Assembly: GCA_024036415.1 (NCBI GenBank)
Contig: JAMWET010007209.1
Location: forward strand, 654,501 to 718,500
DNA length: 64,000 nucleotides
Direction: 5' to 3'
Source of the DNA: Prochilodus magdalenae
Lineage: Eukaryota; Chordata; Actinopteri; Characiformes; Prochilodontidae
This document shows positions 35,601 through 47,300 of this stretch, piece by piece. Numbering within the stretch: the first letter of the stretch is position 1; every line of letters begins with the position of its first letter. The position numbers were made by a program, and so were the translations under genes. The notes under the pieces were generated by a model. That model made no database searches. It saw only the letters and a program-made list of their open reading frames with translations, and had not been told where the DNA came from.

Positions 35601-38253
35601 ATGTTTTCAGGCTAATGCAACACATTTTCTGGACATGTGACAACAAAACTGTTCATCTTGGTGGTGACTTTGGTGCCACCACACACCAGCAGTTGTGGGA
35701 CTGAAGAAACAATAACTATAATATTTTTTGTGAGAGATGGAGAATTAAAGATAAACAAAGTGTATCTTACAAGTTCTGCAACACCCATCTGGCGTGGCTG
35801 TCTCGGTGCCCTTGAAAAAACAGTGTAATTTTTTAAAATTATTGATTTATACCATGCAGATTAATGCAGATTAACTGTGATTTAATGGCTTTGTATATGA
35901 AATTAGATTGTTAAACTTACAGGTACACAGTCCGCTTGGTTAAATGCTGGGCAGTATGTAGAGCTTTTCACTAAAATAAATGCATCATTGTTTTTACTGC
36001 AATAATAGTGTATACACTTTTCATTTGGAAGGGTGAAGTTCTTTCCAACCTGAACAAGATCAGACACAAAAAGACATGAATGATTATGATGCAGTAATTA
36101 GGCCATAAATAAATAGAATTTGGAAATTGAATTTAAAATCATATTCTGTTGACCATACCTCAACAGTCCAATCTGTCCCATTCTGATCTGCATAAATGCA
36201 GTGTGTTTGTTGACATGTTCCACAGCATTCAACTGAGGAAGGGTCATAAGTAAAACCCTAAATAAAAAAAAACAAAAAAACAATACCATTCTAGTATAAT
36301 TAGATCATTAAAAATGCTTATGACATTTTTAAAATATTTCATTTCTATGTAACCTGATTCTAAAATACACACATATATATATACCTTTTTTTGTTTAGGT
36401 AGTATTATCTGTGTGTTCTATAAGCCTACATGCACACTGATGGGCAATTTTGCTAAGTACACCTCCTTGTATCTACACATGTTTTGATCAGCACTGTAGT
36501 TCTACAATTGCCAATTAGTTCAACTATTTCTCTGCATTCTACCTGTCATGTGGGGGTCAAAATGAGGAAGCAGGATGTAAGCACAAGTAATTAATAAGGA
36601 GCAAATAAAATAAAACAAAACCAAAGAAAGCAGATACTACTTGGAACATGGATACAAAAACAACATACATAAGGACAAAACACCAAGCAAGAACAAAGGG
36701 AACCACAGGGAGTATAAAACAACAAGAACTAATGAGAAACACTTGGAAAGGGGCTGAGCCACAAACTAGGGACAGGTGAGGGGCCTGACAAGGGGGCAGA
36801 GACAGGAGAAACATAACCAAAACAAACAGAAGCACATGGAACAGGACAACAAAAGGCACATGGAAATGACAAAAAACAAAAAACCAGAGAAAATAGACAA
36901 ACAGGGGCAGGACATTTAGCTGATAGCATGTTGCATTTTATAACGAATTGAATCTGATGAACTTTTATTGCCCATAAAATCTTGCTTTACAGGCAGAAAA
37001 AAAAACCTTTATATTTTTGCAACAGTCTTCTTATTTCTTGGTAGTAAGTCACAAGGCAGCAATAAAACCTGTTGATGGAGGCTGTAAATCAAATATAAAT
37101 AATTCATTGTTTCTCTTATTTGCATAACAATAACATTAACAAACCATATCAGCAGTCAGTCCTTGTTTTTCCCTTGTATCAATATTAGTATTCAATATGT
37201 TAGAATGGAAATAAAGGTTAAAGTTTCACCTAAAAACGCAAGGCAAACCATATGAAGCTATTTATAACTATTTGTTATACAATTAGAATACACAGATTAG
37301 GGTCATTACCAAAGAGCAGGTTGTGTTACAGATTACAGGAGAGCAGTCTGGAGTTAGTAATCCAGTCTTCTGGTCCACGATGGACCCACAGGTACAGTCC
37401 TCACAGGCACCCACTGAAATTTTAACTCCAGGCTATAAATGAATAAGATACAATCAGCTGTTAGTAACACATGTCATAGGTCTCTTTATTGCTTAACTGC
37501 ACTTCCAACTGGCAGGTTCTTTGCAAAACACTAGACACATTCTCAATTGTTTATTGATGGTGGAAGACAAATCCAACCTATATAGTTTGGAATCCAACAA
37601 AGAAAGATGATCCTTACTCTGCAGTCTAGGAATGTTTTGGCCTAGGACATTTGGTCTCAGGAAGGCTGCTATATTGTAACTCTAATGACAAATGAAGCAC
37701 TGTGAAGTCATTTGTTCTCACATCACAGACTTTTAATAATTAACATATTGCCTTTAAAGCTGTATAGAAGCCTATACTTGTTGCTAAGTCGAAAAAAGGA
37801 CTCATTCTACACTGCAGCATAAGAATTGGAAATGTCCTTTCCAATTACCATCTGTATTAGCAAAAAACACACTTTCATCAATTCATGAGCTGTCTGTATT
37901 TATTGTAAAGTTTCAAAGAAGCTGTGATCTAACAGTATGCAAAGTGCAAACAATAAACAAAACATTAATCTTACCCAATATTCTGTGTTGTTGAAGACAC
38001 AAACTGACTTGGGTTCTAATAAAACAAACGGAGATTGAAAATAGTTGCAAATGTAAAGATTAGATGTCTCAATTCAGTGCTCAGCTAAACTGAGTCTGAA
38101 GGTGATATAAAGTAGAAACTGTGAGACTAAGACTTACTGCAAGAGAAAGTGGGGCAGCAGGCACCCTCAATCTTGTTTTGTACAACCTCAAATCCAATTT
38201 TGCATGTCACAGTTGTGGGACTGGGGCACAGATTAGTATTGCACACTGTTAGT

Positions 38254-38322
<69 letters not shown>

Positions 38323-41300
38323 TACCAGCTTTATTAGCATATGTACAGGTAACATCATAGTTGGATCTTTCATTTAACTTACACTTAAATAAACATCTAT
38401 TAAATTTAGCTTAAATCTTCCTAATCATAACCTTGACCTCAAGCTCAACCCAAAATCTAAAACTAACCTATTGTAAATAATAGTCATAATAGTTTGTTAA
38501 TCATTTGAATCCAGCATTTGATTTACTATGTATTATTTATCGGGGATATCCTAAATATGTGTATTTTTATTAGGAAACAACAAAGAGGTTTATCTGTCCT
38601 TGTCCTACAACTGACCATTTGCCTGATAAATTACATATAAAGCCAAGTGTTTACAATGCAAATAAAATACCAGACGTTATTGTCATTTTGAATATGTAAT
38701 GAAAGGGTACTAGTTACTTAATACATAAACACAAGGAAGTGAAAGTACCTTTTACCTGCACCAATTGACTGCCTCAATATTATGAAAGCAGTTGCTCAGT
38801 TGTAATATAGCTAAGGTACATTTATAGGCTAGATGCTATAAAAATCCCCCCAAAATACTGATCACTCACCACACTCCAGACAGCAATCCACAGTTTTGTT
38901 CTCATAGCCGGGCTTGTCACAGGGTTTTACTGCTGGACACTGGACAGGTTCACAAACTGCACCCATAGACTCTGCACTGCAGTTGCAATCTTTACAATTC
39001 ATGCGCCAACTGTCTCCCGGCTGCATCAGAAATATTAATTGCTCCGTTTAGTCTTTGACACATTCTGTATTTCTAAAGTATTTCACTTTTTTTACACTAT
39101 TTTAGGTTATATTGTTTGAACTAAAAAAAAAAGCATTGTACTATGAAATGAGTGTGATGCCTAATTATTCTGTTCATGCAAGTGGTTGAGTATTTAACAA
39201 ATACAGTCCTATCTTCATTGAACGTATAATTAGTTGTTTACGTATATTGGAAAAAGAAATTGCACTGAAATTGTTCTGTTTACTTAACTTACCTTCTTAG
39301 GCAGACCATCAGAACCTACACAACCTAAGACACAGAAGGAATACATTTATAGCTAAAGTAACAGACACATATAATAAGCTGCTGATAGATTAAAGCTTAC
39401 AGAATTGCATCTGTTACATTACATATCTATTAAGACTCACAGTATTAGCTTACCACAGAAGGGTGTGCAAATGCCTGTAGCAGTGTTAAAGAGAATGGTG
39501 CCATTAGGACAAAAGCATCCCTCCTTGAAACGACACACCTGAGATTCACAAGCTTCAAACTTCTCATTATACCTGGAATTATGATAAAGAAATACTGGGC
39601 ACTTACTATCAATACATAACATGAAAATATCAAAGGCCACAATTAAGCTGTTGTCAAATTTTGTTGGAATTGTAGGAATTGTAGTTGTAAAATAAGGTTT
39701 ACATTGAATTGCAGGTTTCTTCCACAATGGGGCCACATGCCTTGTAGACTTTAGAACCGGTACAGTTGTACGCTGCCAAAAAAAAAGAGAGAACACTTAT
39801 GAAAACAATAATCTATGTCTTGGAATCCAGTATTTAATATGAACGTTATTTTCTGCATCTTACCACAAACTCCATTAGTCGAATTCCTCCAATCCACACA
39901 TATAGAATCATCAGCACACACACTAGCATAACCCTCCAGACTGTAGCAACCGGTGGAGTTTTGCATGTGAGACACATCATATTTACACGCCTTGTAGAAA
40001 GGTTCAGGAGGATGGATTTTGTGACACTCTTTAAACACACTATAAAAACAAACAATTTTGATACAGAATGAAAGCAAAGCACTAAAATATTTGATACACC
40101 TTGTACATCATAATCATATTGAACTTCATCATTATTAAAGAAGGGGTGGGGTGTTATGCTTTTGTTTTTTTCTTTCTATATTGTATCATGTAGCTTTTTG
40201 TGCAAGGAAATGGTCTGCAAACATATAAAGGTTAGAAACTCTCTCCCACAGGAACCACTTTTATCAGTTCTTTAGAATTTCTGCTCTTTTCCTTGTTACA
40301 TCAGGTCACATTACATGTAGAGACTTAAAGATCCAGGAGCTCAAACAGAGTGCTTTAGAGGGTGAACACAGATGTATAATAAATCTAGTCTAGTAGAACC
40401 CAAAAACAAAATTATATCGTCGCTGTCCAATAAAAAACAAGTATCTCCAAAATGCCAACTTTACAGGAGAGGCCAAAAACCTCATTTAACTTCAATGTAA
40501 ATCAATGGAACCAGACATCTTTCCAAACAGTTTTAGGTTGTTTCTGTTGGTCCATTCATCTTGAGATTCTCACTCAGTATAAACAGCAGTTGGTTTATTC
40601 AAATGATGAATAAAAGTAAAAATGGACAAAAGTGGAGATACATGTTTTTAATTGGACAGCGACGATATGTAATTAAAGAGCATAATATGTACTCTTTTAA
40701 TTATGTACATTAATCTGGGCCATTCACAATTATAAATACACTATATATAGCATAATGTCTTAATTGTGACAGTGTTTTTTTACTTACTTGCTGAGGATGA
40801 TTTCACAGATGTCTGAATAACGAGGTACAGTAGTCGTAGTAGTAGTAGTAATAGAAGGTGGTTGAGTGGGGGGTGGTACAGAAGGGCAGTGTGTGTTATT
40901 CACTTTCCAAGCACCTGCCATATTCTCACATGAAGGAGCGATTTTTCCATCAGGTAGCCTGCAGTCATTTGTCTTGATGTTGTCACAAACACCTTTCAAG
41001 ACAAATAAACAGCTTAACAGTTCAGTTTAGGAAACTGTCCCTTTCCTTATATGACAATTTAATATATATGCATGTACAATACAATGTTTACCAAAACATA
41101 CAGTCATGGCCAAAAGTGTTGGCACCCCTGAAAATGAAGTATTTCTCTTAGAAAATTATTGCAATTACACATGCTTTGTTATACACACGTTTATTTCCTT
41201 TGTGTTTATTGGAACAACACAAAACAAGAGAGAAAATGGCAAATTTGACATAATTGACACAAACCTTTTTTTTTTGGTAAATAACTTTGTTTCAAGCAGG

Positions 41301-44300
41301 TGATGCTCCTTCAAACTCACCTGGGTAAGTAACAGGTGTGGGCAATATAAAAATCACACATGAAACCAGATAAAAAGGAGAAGACTTTTGCATTGTGTGT
41401 CGGTGTGTGCCACACTAATCAAGGAAAAGAGTGTGAGGAATTGAAAAAAATTGTGGGAAAATATTAACAATCTCAGGGGTACATCTCCAGAGATCTTGGT
41501 GTTCCTTTGTCCACGGTGCGCAACATAATGAAAAAGTTTACAACCCATGGCACTGTAGCTAATCTCCCTCGACGCAGACGGAAGAAAAAACTGATGAAAG
41601 GTTGCAACACAGGATAGTCCAGATGGTGGATAAGCAGTCCCAATACAGTTCCAAAGAAATTCAAGTTATCCTGCAGGCTCAGGGAGCATCAGTGTCAGCG
41701 CAAACTATTCTACAACATTTGAGTGAGATTACACGCTATGGCAGGAGACCCTGGAGGATGAGACTGAGCCTTTTGGAAGAGCACATCATTCTACTGTTTA
41801 CCGATAACAGAATAAGAAAGAAAAGAACACAGCGTCACAGAGTCAAAAATGGTGGGTATTCAAAGATGTTTTGGCATTGTGTGCTGCTTCTGGCACTGGG
41901 TGTCTTGACTGTGTGCAAGGCAACATGAAATCTGAAGATTAGCAAAGGACTTTGGGTCGCAGTGCAGAGCCCTGTGTCAGAAAGCTTGGTTTGCGTTCTA
42001 GGTCATGGGTCATGGGTCTTCCTGCAGGACAATGACTTCAAACATACTTTAGAAAGCACCCAGAAATGAATCAAAAATAAGCGCTGGAGAGTTCTGAAGT
42101 GGTCAGTAATGAGTCCGGATCTAAATCTCATTGAACACCTGTAGAGACATCCTAAAATTGCTGTTGGGAGGTATAAGAAGCTTGCTAAAAGTCAGATGGG
42201 TTTTAATAAACAGTCAAGTAATTAAGCATAGTAACAATACACGAACCAACATGGAGGGCAAGATCAAAGTTTGCCACAGCCTCTACCTTATGGCCATCCA
42301 TAATAACACCCTCAGGACTGATGCCGTAGCCTAGAAACGAGGTCGAACTCAAATGCAATTCACACTTCTCTCCCTTGACGTATAATTGATTCTCCAAGAT
42401 ACAGGAGAGAATCTTCCGGGCGTGTTGAACATAAGTAGGCAGATCGGGGGAATATATAAGAATGCCATCGATGTGGTCAATAACAAACAGACCTAACATA
42501 TCCCGGAGAGGGGTTCCCAAGGGGGAATAGTGGATACAGAAAGGGCTTGGTAATAGAATTTAGACCATGATAGTCAATGCATGGTCTGAAACCACTGTCC
42601 TTCTTTTTAACAAAAAAGAAGCCGGCGGCCGCAGGAGATGTTGATGGGCGAATATAAACCTAAGCTAGGGCCTCCTGTGTGTACTCCTCCATGGCTTTGT
42701 CCTCTGCCTGGGTGAAAAGATAGACATGGGATTTAGGAGGAATTTGATTGGTGATTAAATTGATAGCACAATCATAGACTCCGCTAAATCAGAATACTCG
42801 GGAGGAATACACACAGGAGACTGATCTGGGCTTTCAATGGAAGTAGAAGAAATAGAGACATGGGGAAAAAAGAAGACTGTGATTGAAACAGTGAGCCGAC
42901 TAGGCTATAATCTTCCTCTGTTTTTAACCAGGAAAGACAGAAAATGACAGCATACTTGGCCGAGTCCCAAACAAAAAACTGGATCTCTTCAGAGTGAAGA
43001 ACACTAACGTCCATAGTAACGGTAGCGGTGATTCTGGAAACGGCCCCGTTGCCCACGGGGTCCCCATCCACAGGCGTAGGGACTATTTGAGTGCAATGAC
43101 AGGCAGTTGTAGCTGTCTGGCCGCCTGACTCCGCTCCAGAGTCTATCAGGGCTGCGGATACACAGGAATAACTCTGATAACGTAGGGTCACAGGAATTAT
43201 GAAAGACCTTGTGACCATCCCCGGCGTGGGGTTACTCACCACAGTGGTGTGTAAGGTGGTGCTCACGCCTTTGCTTGGGGAAGACCTTTGAGGTATTTGG
43301 GGACGAGCATCACAGTCATGGAGAAAGTGGCCTGCTGAACCACAGTAGAGGCCTCCGTGAAGTCAGTATGCCTCTCCCCTGAAGACAGCCTGGAGGAATC
43401 CACCTGCATGGGTCCGGGTCACGAAGCTTGCGGGTGCGAGTCACGAAGCTCTCGTGGCGACTTGAGCTTGCTCCATGCTGGTCGAGCCTGAGAGTGAGCG
43501 AAATAAGTTCCTCCAGCATCAGACTGCCAGCTCCTTACAGATGTCCGCATTAAGTCCATAACACTGTAAGCTGCGCTGGTTCATTCCAGCCACTTCCAGC
43601 CGCCACAGTGCTGAAGTCGGAACTGGGAGGAGAGTTAGAGAAGTAGAGGCCTCTGCGAAGTCAGTATGCCTCTCCCCTGAAGACAGCCTGGAGGAATCCA
43701 CCTGCATGGGTCCGGGTCACGAAGCTTGCGGGTGCGAGTCACGAAGCTCTCGTGGAGACTCAAGCTTGCTCCATGCTGGTCAAGCCTGAGAGTGAGCTAA
43801 ATAAGTTCCTCCAGCATCAGACTGCCAGCTCCTTACAGAGGTCCGCATTAAGTCCATAACACTGTAAGCTGCGCTGGTTCATTCCAGCCACTTCCAGCCG
43901 CCACAGTGCTGAAGTCGGAACTGGGAGGAGAGTTAGAGAAGTAGCTGGAGCACTGAGGGAGGAAACGGCAACACAGATTTGGAGCTCCGTCAAACTTATC
44001 AGGCTTGCTGACTGAAAAAAATTAACCAGCAGATAGGAGAGAGGAAGCTGGTTCAGATTCATCAGTAGGCGAGATACTCATCTGAGTCTCTGAGAGAACC
44101 GAAAAGCTGATTGTGTTGGCCTATAAACTGGCCTTGATTACCCACCACTTATTGCACGTCATTGTGAGGAAGACAAAGTTTTTGTCAAAGACATAGAACC
44201 AGGACAGACGCATGCAGAGCTAAAAGTCAGACGGGTTTTATTAAACATTCAAGTAATCCAGCGCAGCAACAATACACAAACCAACATGGAGGGTGAAGGC

Positions 44301-47300
44301 AATCAAAGTGAAAGACATGCAGAGATCAGAACCAAAGTAGACAGGCAGATAAGTTGGAAAGGCTAGGCAAGAGAATGAATGAATAAATGAAAGAGAGGTC
44401 AAGAGCCAAAGAGAGATCAGACAGAGAAAACCTGACAAGGGACAAGCAAAAGAGGATAGAGAGATACAAGGAGAACCGCCCAGAATCGCAAACAAATGTT
44501 TAGCAAAAATTCGCACACAAGGAAGTGTTTGAGAGGGGCATATATACTGGGGCTAATGGGCTACAGCTGTTTGTTCTGTGGAGACCTGGAACGAAGCTGG
44601 ATGGTCAACTGGGGACATGTGAGTGTAACGTCATAGTGAAATGCCCTTTGAAACTGTACTATGTCAGGAGGAGCGAGGAGTTGGGAAAACCCGGAAGCGT
44701 GACAATAACAAAACATGTGTAATTGCAATAATTTCAGGGGTGCCAACATTTTTGATCATTACGGTATTTCAAGATGATATACCCAAACAAATTAGGCAAG
44801 ATCAGGAATGGACATATCCTATGATTTTATTAATAACTAAGCATGCTGTAAATATATATATAATGGAAAGTAGGGCTGTACCCAACTCAGAATTTTGTCA
44901 GTCGAATCGGATTCGCCCGTCCTGGTCAATGATTCGACTATTAGTTCATGTTTTTTTCCCCATGTACATTATCTAGTAATCAGTAAATCAGTCTGCACAC
45001 GGTTCAGATCTGGCGTATGATGATCGATCTGAACTGGAGCCTGATTTAATTACAGGATATAAAGTCGGGCAGCAGCGCGTCTGTATGCTAAATTAAGCTT
45101 CTTCAGTAGGAGGACCCTTCTTCTTTCATCTCTTATAAATAATGAACTGCTAAATTAAACCAAATTAGTCCATATTTAAATTATTTTTAGGTAAAAAGAA
45201 GAATGGTAGACCTGAAACTGTTTATTATATTACCCGCGCTGAAATAATTATCTTTCGTTTATCGGCAGGCGTATTAGGTGACTGTACTTATCTTTAAAGA
45301 TAATCTCAGCTGTAGACGAATAAATAAGAGAATAAATCTGTGAGACATCGCTCCCCCCGTGTTTCTCAGCCTTAGCTTCCTTCAGTGGTGAACCGCCAGC
45401 ACACGTCGTCACGTGGATTTAATTTTTTAGCAAGCGTGTGTCATAGCCCAGCTAGAACTTACATATATATTTATCACTGTAAGTCAAGAAGGCTTACAGT
45501 GACCTGGTCGACTTCAAGAAGGCAGCCCTAATGGAAAGTTTTATTTTGTATATCAGTTTGTAAGAATTTTGAATAAAGAGCTTTAAAAAAGAAAACAGCT
45601 TAAATGGAAGGCCAATGTGTATTTCTTCAATAAAGATAAATTATTTTAATCGTTTCTGGTATGGGTAAAGCCTGAACAAAAACAACAACATATCATTAAA
45701 ATGGTGTAAAATGCATATTGCAACAAAACTCTTCACATGTTGTATATATTATGTAGTTGCACATACCACACTGTCCCTCAGTGTTGTTGTAGAATAAAGA
45801 AATTGGCAGAGTGATTGAAAAGTATAGGCCTTTGAAGGAAATCTGAGCTTGTATTGCAGTAATGTTCACAGCCACCTCAATCCCATTACTGGTGATGGTG
45901 AACTCTGGAAACGTGATGGCTGGAATTTCTGGTTTGTCATTTACAAACACCTGGAACAAATAAAAGGTTTAGTTTTAGAGTTTTAGATTAGATTGTTCTG
46001 AACACAAGCTAAAAATACATCAAACAGATATGTAACAAAATGTAATTCACATTATAAGATAGGGCTGTACCCGACTCAGAATTTTGTCAGTCGAATCGGA
46101 TTCGCCCGTCCTGGTCAACGATTCGACTATTCGTTCACTTTTTTTTTCTCCATGTACATTATCTAGTAATCAGTAAATCAATCTGCATATGGTTAAAATC
46201 TGATGTCCTCCTCATTTAGAAAGTCAGCAGAGTCACAGGGACATGTTTCTGAACTGAAAGAGACGTGGCGTATGATGATCGATCTGAACTGGAGCCTTTA
46301 ATTACAGCGTCGGGCAGCAGCGCGTATTTATGCTAAACATTAGCGCTTATAGCTTATAGTCTTTTTAATTTCTCTTTTAACAGCTTCTTCAGTAGGAGGA
46401 CCCTTCGTCTTTCATCTCTCATAAATAATGAACTGCTAAATAGAACCAGATTAGTCCATATTTAAAGTAAATATAGATGAAAAGAAGAATGGTAGACCTG
46501 AAACTGTTTATTATTTTACCCGCGCTGAAATAATTATCTCTCGTTTATCGGCAGGCATATTAATGACTGTACTTATGTTTAAATAAAGATAATCTTAGCT
46601 GTAGACGAATAAATATAAATATCTGTAATTTAGGATCTAAAATAATGGAATTAAAATAAAACAAAAGTCTTCGGCCCATTTTTCCTTCAAACAGCCATCA
46701 TGTCTAAATGGAAGTCAGCTCCCTCGTTTGAAGCAGTGTTTGATGTCTGACTAAATGAAGAGCAGAGTTCGGTTTCATTTGTTCGGATTCTCCTCAAACC
46801 TCCTCAGACCCTTGAAGGGTCTCAGTCGACTTAAAGGGCCGCCAACTGACTATTCGACTCGTTGACTTTTAGAGGGCAGCCCTACTATAAGATGCATTTG
46901 TCTATAAAATGAATAGTTGCTTGTGGTCCATAACAATCACCAGACAAAAAGAATTAGTCACTTGGTGTGCTCTTGCAGTTGGCATGGTACAGAAATTATG
47001 GGGCTATAAAAACCTGCAGGATGTGTGGCATATTGCAATGAATGTCTTGTTTAATGTGTGGAAAACGGGTCGCAAAGCAAATGTTAAATATTGGTAGTAA
47101 AGAGTGGTTGCATTTGGGTGTGTCAAAGGCCATAGCGTGAAGGAAGTAGCTGAATTTGCAGGTGTATGGAAGCGTACAGTCATACAGATCTACTACCAGT
47201 GGCAAAAATCCATTCTACAGGAAATTCTTGCAGGATGCAGGAGTGGCTGAACATTGATGTGGTTTACATCCAGAAACTTGTCCATAATGATTCCAGCTGT

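Larger units (their letters stand above)
32668..39020 (-). other. Mucin VWC-type modules and C-terminal cystine knot
   Basis: Exons 39020-38870 ([20 protein letters not shown]), 38245-38138 ([10 protein letters not shown]), 38015-37975, 37432-37310 (CEDCTCGS) and 36257-36159 (SSVECCGTC) form von Willebrand C-type modules. Exons 36049-35921 and 35810-35771 (DGCCRTC) lead into the cystine knot (35412-35289, 32848-32668). The knot has the CSGSC motif, [12 protein letters not shown] and a final CGC, followed by a short basic tail and TAA. This knot forms the disulfide-linked dimer in the ER in related mucins. The last intron (32848-35289) is 2.4 kb and holds a SINE and a Ty3/gypsy remnant. Confidence 0.93.
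41101..44764 (+). mobile_element. Tc1-like element split by a nested retrotransposon
   Basis: The left end at 41101 and the inverted right end at 44764 share the TIR text TGTTGGCACCCCTGAAA and TTATTGCAATTACACATG, with TA at both borders. The transposase lies on the plus strand (about 41470-42130) with stops and frameshifts. An N-terminal KKLMKG-type helix-turn-helix area and a later [14 protein letters not shown] remnant of the catalytic region are visible. The element continues only as a terminal piece after 44705. Confidence 0.8.

Noticed and set aside
36557..36929. Hydrophobic Phe/Leu/Cys-rich minus-strand frames that look like membrane proteins
   Set aside because: They arise from the composition-biased LTR-like block at 36544-36914, which has TG...CA ends; no splice or start signals support a gene.
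39437..39796. A continuous 119-codon minus-strand frame as one exon
   Set aside because: The family pattern needs two exons (39772-39703 and 39572-39454) in different frames with a 130-base GT-AG intron; the long frame reads through that intron.
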